This document shows, in pieces, positions 27,056-35,919 of a DNA stretch of 64,000 nt; positions within the stretch are counted from its first letter, which is position 1; each line of letters starts with the position of its first letter. This DNA comes from Methanobrevibacter sp. (GTDB lineage Archaea; Methanobacteriota; Methanobacteria; Methanobacteriales; Methanobacteriaceae): positions 42,361-106,360 of the forward strand of contig NZ_SUTM01000008.1 of NCBI RefSeq assembly GCF_015062935.1. Direction: 5' to 3'. The position numbers and the translations under genes are program-made. The notes under the pieces were generated by a model. It did no database searches. It worked only from the letters and a program-made list of their open reading frames with translations, and was not told the DNA's origin.

Positions 27056-28422
27056 TCATTAATATCTATTAATTTTTTAACATACCTGTCTGCCCAGATT
27101 AAGGTAATGTTATTGGATATGACCTCACCTAAAACAATGCCCATCCATGCACCCCATACGCCATAACCCAAAACGATACTGAAAAGGACTGCAAAAAATA
27201 TTGTAAAACCTGTTTCTCTCAATATTGTCTGAAACATTGCAGTGATTCCCCTGCCAACACCCTGAAAGACATATGTTGAAGCAACACCGACAGCCATGGT
27301 AGGATAATAGATTACAATCCATGACAAAAAGCTTGTCAGTTCGGCTAAAATCCTTACGCTGCTTCCTGATGAAGCAAATACTGATGCAATGTTTCCTGCA
27401 AATACATTAGTCAGAATAGCTATGACTATTGCAATGACTATGGATATTTTCATGGAATATCTGTGTGCAATCTGAATATTTCTGAAGTTATTAGCACCAT
27501 AATTAGCTGCAGTAACACTTATCAGCGCAGTTCCGATGGCCAGCAATGGAGTAGTTCCAATGGTAACAATTCTCCATCCTGTTGAGTATACTGCAACCGA
27601 ATCGGTTGTTCCGACATATGCCAAAAGGGCTGAGAAAACAGCGGCAAAAAATGCATTGTTTAAAAGCTGAACACTTGCGGGAATGCCCACCTTAACTATA
27701 TCAACTGAAATATCTGATTTAAAATTAAAATTTGTTAAAGTGGGATGAAGGTAAGTGTCTTTTTTAATATAGAACCAATAAATCAGGATTGCAATTACAA
27801 ATATTGAAGATATTACTGTTGCAATAGCTGCGCCTTTGACTCCTAAATTCAATGTATAAATAAATAACGGGTCCAAAATCATGTTCAATATGGCTGAGGC
27901 AATCATGGCATACATAGGCCTTTTTGTGTCCCCTTCACCTCTGAAAATGCCGTATAGCGCATTTGACAATATGATAAAAATTGACCCTAAAAGAATTATT
28001 ACGCCATAATCGGTTGCATAGCCAATTGTTTGACCGGCGCCCATCGCATTCAGGACAGGATTTAGAAAAATCAGCAATATTACTGTTATTAAAATAGAAA
28101 TGACAATATCTATCAAAATCGAATGAATTGATGCATTATCCGCTTTAATCTTATTTTCTTCACCAATGTATTTTGATATTGCAAAAGCCGCACCTGACCC
28201 CAGACCATTACCAAAACCTACCAGAATCATAAATATGGGCGTGAAAAATCCAACACCCGCCAAGGCATCTGCACCAAGACCAGATACCCAGGCAGCATCT
28301 ATCAGATTATAAAAACTAGTGATAAGCAATGAAACTATCAACGGAATTGACATTTTTATTAATGCTTTTTTAGGATTTCCAAGCATTACATCAACATTAT
28401 CCAAATTATCATTACCTAACAT
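27052..28422 (-). CDS. MATE family efflux transporter
   Basis: This 456-residue, 12-helix multidrug and toxin extrusion protein is a cation-coupled exporter. The N-terminus (GNPKKALIKMSIPLIVSLLI, then NLIDAAWVSGLGADALAGVG) and the paired internal repeat (GIFRGEGDTKRPMYAMI, later FQGVGRGITAMFQTI) are typical of the archaeal/bacterial DinF-NorM branch. The substrate is unknown. It is monocistronic, convergent with the nickel/peptide importer and upstream of the DUF6110-like genes. Confidence 0.92.
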   Translation of the reverse strand: MLGNDNLDNVDVMLGNPKKALIKMSIPLIVSLLITSFYNLIDAAWVSGLGADALAGVGFFTPIFMILVGFGNGLGSGAAFAISKYIGEENKIKADNASIHSILIDIVISILITVILLIFLNPVLNAMGAGQTIGYATDYGVIILLGSIFIILSNALYGIFRGEGDTKRPMYAMIASAILNMILDPLFIYTLNLGVKGAAIATVISSIFVIAILIYWFYIKKDTYLHPTLTNFNFKSDISVDIVKVGIPASVQLLNNAFFAAVFSALLAYVGTTDSVAVYSTGWRIVTIGTTPLLAIGTALISVTAANYGANNFRNIQIAHRYSMKISIVIAIVIAILTNVFAGNIASVFASSGSSVRILAELTSFLSWIVIYYPTMAVGVASTYVFQGVGRGITAMFQTILRETGFTIFFAVLFSIVLGYGVWGAWMGIVLGEVISNNITLIWADRYVKKLIDIND

Positions 28423-28497
28423 TAACTAATAGTTAAAGTTTATTAAGATATAAAGTTAATTGTTAAAAAAAAAAGTTAAAAATAGAATAGATTGAAA

Positions 28498-28767
28498 CTA
28501 TTCTTTTTTCTCAATGTATATTTCCTGTTTGTTTTCGAAGTTTGCATCATATACGATGTCTTCGGCGTTTTCTTTCATGTCCTGGAATGTTTCTTCCATA
28601 TCTTTTTTAGTGGAAATTACTCCAGCCATTCCTTTTGTAGCCAAGTCTTTTGTGGTTTTGGATTTTAAAATGTGAGCACCAATAAGACCTGCTGCAATAC
28701 CGCCTGCAAAGAGCAGTGCATGTTTATGTTCTCTTACAAAAGGTTTGATTTGATCTTCAATAGCCAT
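28498..28767 (-). CDS. DUF6110-like anchored small protein (short paralogue)
   Basis: This 89-residue protein has one membrane segment (ALLFAGGIAAGLIGAHIL, about 18-35). A helical tail follows (KDLATKGMAGVISTKKDMEE, then AEDIVYDANFENKQ). It is paralogous to the next gene upstream (28792-29121). The pattern 'LLFAGG..G..G..IL.SK..K......AG....K' resembles DUF6110, a family I recall near heavy-metal P-type ATPases in Firmicutes. The role is unknown. It is 24 bp downstream of its paralogue and co-transcribed from a promoter with a DtxR-like box. Confidence 0.65.
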   Translation of the reverse strand: MAIEDQIKPFVREHKHALLFAGGIAAGLIGAHILKSKTTKDLATKGMAGVISTKKDMEETFQDMKENAEDIVYDANFENKQEIYIEKKE

Positions 28768-28791
28768 AATAACACTCCCGTTTATTAAAAT

Positions 28792-29121
28792 CTATTTTTT
28801 GGATTTTTTAGATTTTTTGGATTTTTTAGAAGCTTTAGGTTCTTCTTCTTCCTCTTCTTCTACTTCTTCAGCTTCTACTTCAATTTCAACTTTATCTTCA
28901 TCATCTGCTATTTGTGCTTCTGCATCTGCTTTAATTTCTTCAAGTCTGTCTTCAGCATCTTGTTTTACTGCCATAACACCAGCAACAGCATTGGTGGTTG
29001 CTTCTTTGACAGCTTTTGATTCTAATATTTTTTTACCTACTACTGCAGTTGCTACTCCAGCTGCAAAGATTAAAAGTCCTTTATGTTGTACTGCTTGATC
29101 TATTATTTTTCTGTGTACCAT
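28792..29121 (-). CDS. DUF6110-like anchored small protein (acidic/Lys-tailed paralogue)
   Basis: This 109-residue protein has one hydrophobic segment (GLLIFAAGVATAVVGKKIL), a helical middle (AVAGVMAVKQDAEDRLEEIK), then a strongly acidic run (EVEAEEVEEEEEEEPK) and a Lys/Ser tail (KASKKSKKSKKSKK). It is paralogous to 28498-28767 over the first 65 residues. The tail could bind metal or nucleic acid; that is a guess. The ATG at 29121 follows GGTGATGAT. A DtxR-like palindrome lies 18 bp upstream, directly after a TATA box. Confidence 0.65.
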   Translation of the reverse strand: MVHRKIIDQAVQHKGLLIFAAGVATAVVGKKILESKAVKEATTNAVAGVMAVKQDAEDRLEEIKADAEAQIADDEDKVEIEVEAEEVEEEEEEEPKASKKSKKSKKSKK

Positions 29122-29138
29122 ATCATCACCTATAATTA

Positions 29139-29154
29139 TTTAGGTATTCCTAAA
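29139..29154. promoter_or_regulatory. DtxR-like box before the DUF6110-like genes
   Basis: TTTAGGTATTCCTAAA, with 6-bp perfect arms around TATT, matches the consensus TTTAGG-N4-CCTAAA seen at three other promoters in this window. On the minus strand it sits next to a TATA box (TATAAATA at 29155-29162), between it and the expected start site, where a bound repressor would block transcription. Confidence 0.75.
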
Positions 29155-29232
29155 TATTTATACTTAACTTTTAAGCTCAGCACGAAAAGATATCAAATAT
29201 TTTTTAACATAACCTAAATTTTTTAATTGAAA

Positions 29233-29250
29233 TTAAGTAATATTACTTAA
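29233..29250. promoter_or_regulatory. 18-bp perfect palindrome
   Basis: TTAAGTAATATTACTTAA is its own reverse complement over all 18 bases. It contains AAGTAAT and ATTACTT, the arms of the element around the nickel/peptide transporters. It lies in the 275-bp gap between the P-type ATPase stop and the DUF6110-like genes. Confidence 0.5.
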
Positions 29251-29351
29251 TATAACATTAAATTAATTCCACTATATAAATTAATCGGTTTAATAAGCTT
29301 TTTTAGGCTTATCAAAGAAAAAATATTTAGTTATACCAAATTTAAGCACGT

Positions 29352-29372
29352 CTAAATTCTTTTAAAATTTAG
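29352..29372 (-). terminator. Possible terminator hairpin after the P-type ATPase gene
   Basis: CTAAATT/AATTTAG forms a 7-bp stem 25-45 bp past the stop. A second hairpin (ATAAGC/GCTTAT near 29297-29316) follows, with a TTTTTT run on the minus strand between the two. It is weaker than the histone terminator. Confidence 0.35.
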
Positions 29373-29396
29373 CAATGCCAAAAAAATAAAAAAGTA

Positions 29397-32000
29397 TTAG
29401 AACAGTGGATCTTTCACCATTCCAATCCTAAATGAATTCAATATAACCAGTAAAGTTAAACCCAAGTCTCCAAAACCGACAGACATCATCAGTGTGATAA
29501 TACCTAAAATTGCAAGTACTACACACAATAATTTTACTGCAATAGCTACAGTAATGTTCTGTTTAATGATTCCCATTGTTTTATGAGACAATGAGAACAG
29601 ATATGGAAGCTTAGATATATCATCCTGCATCAATGCAACATCAGCTGTTTCGATAGCAACATCGGAACCTGCCGCACCCATCGCAATACCTATGTTTGCA
29701 CGTGCCAGAGCAGGAGCATCGTTGATACCGTCACCAACCATAGCCACATCACCGAATTTGTTTCTGATTGTATCCAGGATATTTAATTTGTCTTCAGGCA
29801 TCAGATTAGAATAGACATAATCTATTCCAATTTCATCAGCAACGCTTTTAGCTGCAATTTTATTGTCACCTGTAAGCATTACAGTTTGTACACCCTGCTC
29901 TTTCAAGTCTTTTATTACTTCATGAGCGTTTGACCTGATTTTATCGGATACTGTGATTATAGCCAATACTTTTTCTGCATTACCTATAAATACAATAGTT
30001 TTACCTTCAGCAGAGTACCTGTTGATTTCATCCCTTGAGATATCAAAGCTAGATCCTTCAATCAATGACTCGTTAGCTGCATAGTATTCATTGCTGTTTA
30101 TATTACCGACAATACCTTTTCCAGGAACATTTCTAAACTCTCCGATTTCATCAAACGGAATATCGTTCATTGTTGCATAATTTACAATAGCCTGTGCAAT
30201 AGGGTGTGAAGAGTTATGTTCAAGAGATGCTGCAATTTCAATGATATCTTCCTTGGAGTAGCTTTCATCCAATACTTCGACATCACTTAAAACCAGTTTT
30301 CCTTCTGTTAAAGTACCTGTCTTGTCAAAAATTACTGCTTTAACGCCTCTCATTTCTTCAACATATGTACTTCCCTTAATCAATACCCCGTTTTTAGTAG
30401 CTGAGGTAATAGCAGACACCATACCTACAGGAGTGGAAATTAAAAATGCACAAGGACATGAAATTACCAACAGTGAAAGTGCTTTATAAATCCAATCAAC
30501 CAATGGCTGGCCAAATAACAGCGGCGGAACGAATGCCACACATGCAGCGGCAACCATCATGACAGGGGTATAATATTTAGCAACTTTTTCAACTAGTGAC
30601 TCGGTTTCAGACCTGTTGAGCTGAGATCTTTTAACCAAAGTAACAATTTTTGATATTACTGAATCCTTAGCCTTTTTAGTTACTACAATTTCCAGATAAC
30701 CATCCACATTAACGGTTCCTGAAAATACTTCATCACCAATTTCCTTTAAGACAGGGACACTTTCACCTGTGATTGAAGCTTGGTTAATGCTTGAAGAACC
30801 TGAAACGACATGACCGTCAAGAGGGACTTTATCTCCAGGTCTTACAATAACAATATCACCAATATTTACATCATCAACTTTTCTTTCTACTTCAGAATCC
30901 CCTACTTTAACTTTAGCGGTTTCAGGAGCTATTTCGACTAATGATTTGATTGAACGTTTTGCCCTGTGTTCTGCATAGTCTTCAAGGAATTCCGCAATGT
31001 AGTACAGGAATGTTACTGCGGCACCTTCTTCAGGATGTCCGATTATAAATGAAGCAACACATGCGATACACATCAGCATTGCAGGACCGACAGTGTGCCT
31101 TTTGACTAATGATTTATATGCAAGAATAGCTATTTCGTAACCTGCAATCAAAGCGCCAACCATGAAAATTACAGTCACTAATGTCGGATTGAATGATAAC
31201 CATTCCAAAATATGACCCACAGCAAAACAAAGACCGCTTGCTACAATGATTTGAATTGGTCTGTTAGATATTAATGGTTTTCCTTCTGCTAATAATTCTT
31301 CTTCCTCTTCGCCGTCATCGTCATCATCAGCACAATCCGGACAACCGCAAATACTTATATTCACGTCATCATCGTCGTGGTCATGACAACCACAATCAGG
31401 GTCAGAACAAGTATCTTTATCCTCATGTTCATGCTCATGCTCATGGTCATGACAACCACAATCAGGATCACTACAAGAATCCTCTAGAACATGCTCATGC
31501 TCGTGATCGTGGCCATGCTCATGTTCATGATGATGCTCATGCTCATGCTCGTGATCGTGGCCATGCTCATGTTCATGATGATGCTCATGCTCATGCTCGT
31601 GATCGTGGCCATGCTCATGCTCGTGTTCATGGTCATGCTCATGGTCATGACAACCACAATCAGGATCACTACAAGAATCCGCTTCCTCATGCTCATGATG
31701 ATGATGCTCGTGTCCGTGATCGTGGTCATGGTCATGGTCATGGTCATGGTCGTCTGCACAATCAGGACATCCACAAATGCTTATGTCAACATCTTCATCA
31801 TAGTCTATTTCTTCTCTATGATCATATACGCTTAAATCAGTTTTTTCCTGAAAATCTCTCAATATTTGTTTATCATAATGATTAGAATCTGTACAGTGAA
31901 TTTCATCACAATCTGGATCAAAACAGATATAATTGTAATGCTCAGGATTGCGGCAGTTTTCATCTGCACAATCTGCATCATAACATCTATTTTCAGCCAT
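29397..32000 (-). CDS. Zn/Cd/Pb-type P1B-ATPase with His-rich N-terminus
   Basis: This 867-residue heavy-metal efflux ATPase has core motifs SCPCAF (about 515), TGES, FDKTGTLTEG (about 556), SSHPIAQA and GDGINDAPAL (about 755). The last helix carries FGDLGLTLLVILNSFR, where the Asp matches the P1B-2 (Zn2+/Cd2+/Pb2+) ZntA/CadA type. The first 245 residues are unusual: no HMA domain, but paired-Cys modules (SCSDPDCGCHDHEH three times, ISICGCPDCADD twice) around dense HDH/HEH runs. These should bind many metal ions. It follows an ArsR-family regulator by 18 bp. Start ATG at 32000 after GGTGATACT. Confidence 0.93.
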   Translation of the reverse strand: MAENRCYDADCADENCRNPEHYNYICFDPDCDEIHCTDSNHYDKQILRDFQEKTDLSVYDHREEIDYDEDVDISICGCPDCADDHDHDHDHDHDHGHEHHHHEHEEADSCSDPDCGCHDHEHDHEHEHEHGHDHEHEHEHHHEHEHGHDHEHEHEHHHEHEHGHDHEHEHVLEDSCSDPDCGCHDHEHEHEHEDKDTCSDPDCGCHDHDDDDVNISICGCPDCADDDDDGEEEEELLAEGKPLISNRPIQIIVASGLCFAVGHILEWLSFNPTLVTVIFMVGALIAGYEIAILAYKSLVKRHTVGPAMLMCIACVASFIIGHPEEGAAVTFLYYIAEFLEDYAEHRAKRSIKSLVEIAPETAKVKVGDSEVERKVDDVNIGDIVIVRPGDKVPLDGHVVSGSSSINQASITGESVPVLKEIGDEVFSGTVNVDGYLEIVVTKKAKDSVISKIVTLVKRSQLNRSETESLVEKVAKYYTPVMMVAAACVAFVPPLLFGQPLVDWIYKALSLLVISCPCAFLISTPVGMVSAITSATKNGVLIKGSTYVEEMRGVKAVIFDKTGTLTEGKLVLSDVEVLDESYSKEDIIEIAASLEHNSSHPIAQAIVNYATMNDIPFDEIGEFRNVPGKGIVGNINSNEYYAANESLIEGSSFDISRDEINRYSAEGKTIVFIGNAEKVLAIITVSDKIRSNAHEVIKDLKEQGVQTVMLTGDNKIAAKSVADEIGIDYVYSNLMPEDKLNILDTIRNKFGDVAMVGDGINDAPALARANIGIAMGAAGSDVAIETADVALMQDDISKLPYLFSLSHKTMGIIKQNITVAIAVKLLCVVLAILGIITLMMSVGFGDLGLTLLVILNSFRIGMVKDPLF
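31490..31620. repeat. 48-bp in-frame tandem repeat, about 2.7 copies
   Basis: A 48-bp unit repeats head to tail at 31490-31537, 31538-31585 and in part from 31586. It encodes the 16-residue unit HGHDHEHEHEHHHEHE of the P-type ATPase N-terminus. The two full units look identical, so recent slippage expansion is likely and copy number may vary between strains. It also produces spurious open frames on the opposite strand. Confidence 0.85.
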
Positions 32001-32018
32001 AGTATCACCAATTAAAAA

Positions 32019-32393
32019 TTATTCTAATATATGTTCTAAACCTACTTTGTAAATCATTTCAATATGAAGGTCTGCTAAAGAATATCTTGCCATTTTTCCT
32101 TCTTTTTGATATTTGACAACATTGTTTGCACGCAATATCCTCAATTGATTTGAAACGGTTGTCTGATTCAAATCAAGTGCTTCACAGATATCGCATACGC
32201 ACAAATCTTCTAGACAAAGCAGGGAAATAATTTTTAATCTTGTGGGATTTCCGAATATTTTGAAAAATTCTGAAAGCTCAGCGAATTCAGTTTCATCAGG
32301 TATGCGTTCTTTTACACGTTCCACAATGTCTTCATGAGAGTTGAATACTTCACACATACCCTCGTTATTGTTTTCAAGATTATTATTTTCCAT
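32019..32393 (-). CDS. ArsR/SmtB-family metal-sensing repressor
   Basis: This winged-helix repressor of about 124 residues has FFKIFGNPTRLKIISLLC (helix 2/3 region). LCLEDLCVCDICEALDL carries the Cys-x-Cys of the CadC/ArsR alpha-3-type metal site. The recognition helix is in NQTTVSNQLRILRANNVV. The Cys pair and the Asn-rich start suggest a Cd/Pb/Zn- or Zn-type sensor. I chose the ATG at 32393 (MENNN) after GTGATGACT; ATG or GTG codons 6-9 bases upstream are alternatives. It is the first gene of the P-type ATPase operon and probably self-regulates through the palindromes at 32418-32474. Confidence 0.9.
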   Translation of the reverse strand: MENNNLENNNEGMCEVFNSHEDIVERVKERIPDETEFAELSEFFKIFGNPTRLKIISLLCLEDLCVCDICEALDLNQTTVSNQLRILRANNVVKYQKEGKMARYSLADLHIEMIYKVGLEHILE

Positions 32394-32417
32394 AGTCATC
32401 ACATATATTATATATTT

Positions 32418-32474
32418 ACATATTATGATATGTTTATGTATTTAAATGTTGTCATATCATGATATTGTGATATG
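32418..32474. promoter_or_regulatory. Candidate ArsR operators
   Basis: There are two inverted repeats: ACATAT-TATG-ATATGT (32418-32433) and CATATCA-N8-TGATATG (32453-32474). They share the half-site (T)CATAT/ATATG(A) and lie 25-81 bp upstream of the repressor start, spanning the likely core promoter. SmtB/ArsR operators are typically AT-rich dyads of this kind. Confidence 0.6.
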
Positions 32475-32501
32475 TTAATCTGAAACTCTAATGAACTAAA
32501 A

Positions 32502-32546
32502 AAAAGTATTAATTTAAAAGAAAATGTGTAAGAAAAGTATTAATTT
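32502..32546. repeat. Direct repeat of AAAAGTATTAATTT, 31 bp apart
   Basis: The 14-base word AAAAGTATTAATTT occurs at 32502-32515 and 32533-32546 between the divergent ArsR and DUF4012-like genes. The spacing of about three helical turns resembles that of the GTAATAC pairs. It could be an activator or repressor site for the rightward gene. Confidence 0.4.
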
Positions 32547-32666
32547 CGCTAACATATATATGCTTTAAAATGTATATATTAAATTATATTAGTCATTTGA
32601 ATATTTTTCAAATTATTTTGCAACTAATATTATCAAATAATAAGGTAACTTAAGGTAAGTGAATTT

Positions 32667-33386
32667 ATGAAAAGAACTAAGAAATTGATTATAGCTATCT
32701 TATTAGTTGTTCTTATTGGATTGTTAATAATGATTGCAGGAGCATTATTCTTTAGCGGTCCTGATTTAACACAAGAAAGTAAGAATATCTTAGTATTGGC
32801 ATCAGATAAAACCGAACAGCCAAATGGTGCAGTAGATATGGGATTTATGGTTCGTTTGGAAAACGGATCCCTTAAGAACTACACTCCAGTTTATCCTGGT
32901 GGAATGTCTCACCCAACACAAGGCGCACCCGGAGGCATAGGAGGACGTATGATGCTTCACGATTGTCTGTGGGACGGTACCCAGCAGGGTATGGAATATG
33001 CTAAAGAAATTGTAGAAGCAAATACAGGAATGCACGCTGATGCAGTAGTTGTTGTTTACGATGAAGGATTAGACAACATTATCGATTCAATCAGACCACT
33101 TTATGTGGACGGTGAAGTAAGCAACCTGAGTGCTACAGATATTGTTCGTTCAAACGATGCATATAACGGTTATGCAAGTAATGAAAATGTTCAAGGAACC
33201 ATGTCTAGAGGAGATTCTGTTATGGTATTAGTTAAAGCTCTTGTTAATGTAACAAAAGACCCTGAAAAGAAAAGTACCATGATTAACCAAGCTCTTAAAG
33301 AATATTCCAACGGAAACATTTTAATGGAACCACAAGGTTCATTTGCTAAATTGCTTGCAACCAAAGGAATTGAACAACTAGGATAA
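32667..33386 (+). CDS. DUF4012-like anchored extracellular protein
   Basis: This 239-residue protein has a membrane anchor (LIIAILLVVLIGLLIMIAGALFF) and an extracellular domain. Motifs VDMGFMVRLENGSLKNYTPV, ANTGMHADAVVVVYDEGLDN and IRPLYVDG resemble DUF4012/LytR-CpsA-Psr-like proteins of archaea and Gram-positive bacteria. A role in cell-wall or surface-polymer metabolism is plausible but not shown. It is monocistronic, with a strong hairpin terminator just after its stop. Start ATG at 32667 after AAGGTAAGTGAATTT. Confidence 0.6.
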   Translation: MKRTKKLIIAILLVVLIGLLIMIAGALFFSGPDLTQESKNILVLASDKTEQPNGAVDMGFMVRLENGSLKNYTPVYPGGMSHPTQGAPGGIGGRMMLHDCLWDGTQQGMEYAKEIVEANTGMHADAVVVVYDEGLDNIIDSIRPLYVDGEVSNLSATDIVRSNDAYNGYASNENVQGTMSRGDSVMVLVKALVNVTKDPEKKSTMINQALKEYSNGNILMEPQGSFAKLLATKGIEQLG

Positions 33387-33396
33387 CATATTTTAA

Positions 33397-33436
33397 TCTT
33401 TAAAGAATGCATTATTCTTTAAAGAACTTTTTTTAT
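33397..33436 (+). terminator. Terminator of the DUF4012-like gene
   Basis: A perfect 12-bp stem, TCTTTAAAGAAT-GCATT-ATTCTTTAAAGA, is followed by ACTTTTTTTATT, 11 bp after the stop. Its T-rich opposite face may also serve the convergent exporter operon. Confidence 0.8.
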
Positions 33437-33495
33437 TATTTTAATCTAATTCTATTTTTAATAAGGACCCTATAGACATGTCCAGATATTTGAAA

Positions 33496-35754
33496 CTATT
33501 CAACGTCTTTTAATGCTTCAACCATATCCAAATCACGAATTTTATCTGAAAAGATTAGATTAACACCAATTGATATTGCAAATGTTATTGCTGCTGTCAA
33601 AAGAAGGTTTCCCACTGTCAGTGAAGGAACATAATAAAGGGAATCTCCTGCCGCATCCAGCATCAATGTCATGAAATAGAATCCAATAGGAATTCCCAAA
33701 AGATATCCTATAGCTGTAAAAATCAGATTCTGAGTTAGGAGCAGTTTTCTCAATACATTTGTTTTAAAACCCAAAACTTTTAATGTTGCGATTTCTCTTT
33801 CCATTTCAGTAAATGACAATATTCCTAAATTATATATTACCAGAATAGCCAATATTACCGCAACAACTGTGACAACATAAACCATCATCATTACAGAAGT
33901 TGTCATTTCATCCCAGCTATCCCTCATTTTATCCAGACTTGTAACAGATTTGATTGAACCGTAGTTTTCACCAAACTTGTCAGGAGTCAGTATGTTTGTC
34001 GGAGTGAAATTCAATCCCTGGTCTTCCAATGTATCCGGAGACATGATTAAACCCTGGGAAATAGGTTCCGCATGAATCTGACCTATTTTTGAAGTTACCC
34101 ATTCATCGCTTCCAACAATATGCCATCGGATTTCATCACCTATTTTCAGATCGAATTTATCTGCAAGTTTAGCGGAAATTGAAACATCACCCTCTTTTAT
34201 TTCAATCTGATTTCTATCGCTGTCAGTATATGATATTAAATCAGTGTTGTTTGAAGCTAAAAGCGTTACCGTATCCTCCTTATCATTGGCTTTGATTTCA
34301 ATTGACTGCTGCATGATAAAGCTTCCGTTGGTGTCATTTAAAATATAGTACAATTCCAGTGGAGTTGCATTATTGGAAAGCTGCAGTTTAGCACCATAAT
34401 GAGATATGTCATCATATTCCCATGACTCCAACTCGTTTAGACTGTCATTCATACCGAAAGCGGCGATTAAAAGTGCAACACAGCCCATAACTCCAATTAT
34501 TGCCATCAATGCCCTGAACTTATTTCCTCTTGCATCCCTCCAGTTCCAGCGCAGATTGAAATTCAAATGAATCCACAATCTTGATTTTTCAATGAAACTC
34601 TTTGAGGACATGTTCGGAGCTTTTGGCCTCATGGTATTTGCAGGATTTTCCTTTGATATTCTCCTGCATGTGACATATGTAACCAAAACGGACAATAACA
34701 CCAGCAATACTGCAATGTATACAAAACTCATATCAAAGCCAGGTTCCCAAACAGGCATGCTGAAACGATTTGTCATTGTCGGATAAAACATCTGCGGAAT
34801 TATCATAGGCCCTGTAATCAAACCTAAAACAGCACCTGCCAATACAGGCCAGAATGCATAGGAAATGAAGTGCATGATGATTGTGCTGTCTTTAAAACCT
34901 ACTGCCTTTAATATTCCGATTTGAGTACGCTGATGAGTGACTATCCTTGTCATTGTTGTCAGAAGGGTTAAAAACGTAACCAGGATAAATACAATCGGGA
35001 AAACATCTCCTATCATTTTGTGTTGTGCCATTTCATTTGCAAAATTGGAAACGCTTAAATGATCCTCTTTTTTGGTAAATGACAAATAGCTGACTGAATC
35101 ATCCAATTTTTCCTTAAAATCACTGTCTGAAATGTTATATTTTACAAGCAGAGTATTGTATTCCAGATTATCGGGATATACTTCACTTGACAGATATGCA
35201 AAGCCCATCTGTGAAAAATCAGGTATAAGTGAACTTGGAGATACTTCATATACATATTCCGGAGAATATCCTATTCCCTTAATTTCCTTTTTTAATGTAT
35301 GTCCGTCAAATTCGAAGGTGATGTTATCTCCAACATGCAGGTCACGCCCGTCTGCAAAGCGCTTGTCCAGCCATACGCCAGAATCATCTGAAGGATTGAA
35401 GTCCTCACCTTCGGTCGAATAGAACTTTGAAATCGTTGCGTTTTCTACAAAATTAAGTGTAATGTCGGGATTGTTTTCCATGTCCGCAACAGACTGGACG
35501 ACAATCTGTCTGTCTGTTTGTGTTGAAAATTCACTTATTTTATCTACTGACGAATCGTCAAAAGTAGTGTTGTAAATCCATCCGTCAGCCAGATTGGTAT
35601 CTGTGTAAAATGCATTGGAAGTCTGCTCCAATCCGTAGTATTCGGCATAAATTCCAGAGTAAGCGAAAATGCCTATAAATGCCATCAGGAATATAGCAAT
35701 GAACTGTGTTTTATTAAGTTTTATATCCCTCAGCATTTTCTTGGACAGTGACAT
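33496..35754 (-). CDS. FtsX/MacB-type ABC permease C
   Basis: This 752-residue permease has an N-terminal helix (KTQFIAIFLMAFIGIFAYSGI), a large extracellular domain (about 40-255), and two FtsX-type helix clusters (about 260-370 and 625-750). The recurring TLLTTMTRIVTHQRTQIGIL and SFTEMEREIATLKVLGFKTN mark the two FtsX domains. It is one of three homologues in this operon; only one ATPase is present upstream. Such permeases usually work as mechanotransmitters or extruders of lipids, peptides or haem-like molecules. The last gene in the operon. Confidence 0.88.
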   Translation of the reverse strand: MSLSKKMLRDIKLNKTQFIAIFLMAFIGIFAYSGIYAEYYGLEQTSNAFYTDTNLADGWIYNTTFDDSSVDKISEFSTQTDRQIVVQSVADMENNPDITLNFVENATISKFYSTEGEDFNPSDDSGVWLDKRFADGRDLHVGDNITFEFDGHTLKKEIKGIGYSPEYVYEVSPSSLIPDFSQMGFAYLSSEVYPDNLEYNTLLVKYNISDSDFKEKLDDSVSYLSFTKKEDHLSVSNFANEMAQHKMIGDVFPIVFILVTFLTLLTTMTRIVTHQRTQIGILKAVGFKDSTIIMHFISYAFWPVLAGAVLGLITGPMIIPQMFYPTMTNRFSMPVWEPGFDMSFVYIAVLLVLLSVLVTYVTCRRISKENPANTMRPKAPNMSSKSFIEKSRLWIHLNFNLRWNWRDARGNKFRALMAIIGVMGCVALLIAAFGMNDSLNELESWEYDDISHYGAKLQLSNNATPLELYYILNDTNGSFIMQQSIEIKANDKEDTVTLLASNNTDLISYTDSDRNQIEIKEGDVSISAKLADKFDLKIGDEIRWHIVGSDEWVTSKIGQIHAEPISQGLIMSPDTLEDQGLNFTPTNILTPDKFGENYGSIKSVTSLDKMRDSWDEMTTSVMMMVYVVTVVAVILAILVIYNLGILSFTEMEREIATLKVLGFKTNVLRKLLLTQNLIFTAIGYLLGIPIGFYFMTLMLDAAGDSLYYVPSLTVGNLLLTAAITFAISIGVNLIFSDKIRDLDMVEALKDVE

Positions 35755-35919
35755 ATTATTATATTGGAAATCAAATATTAAAAAATTTAACTAAATGAAA
35801 AAAAGAATAAATTAAATTAAAGAAAATTTGAATATCATTAAAAATTATTAATCATAATTTACATTAACATTAACGATTAGGTAAATTTAACTTCAATGAT
35901 ATTGTGGATATATATGAAC

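Noticed and set aside
31490..31620. Short tandem repeats that could be mistaken for a CRISPR array
   Set aside because: Units are 48 bp, head to tail, without spacers, and in frame inside a coding gene.
31274..31885. Long His/Met-rich open frames opposite the P-type ATPase N-terminus
   Set aside because: They are by-products of the HDH/HEH codon repeats read on other frames; no start signal or family pattern.
35870..35895. GATTAGGTAAATTTAAC as a fifth DtxR-like box
   Set aside because: Only one half-site matches; the second arm lacks CCTAA.
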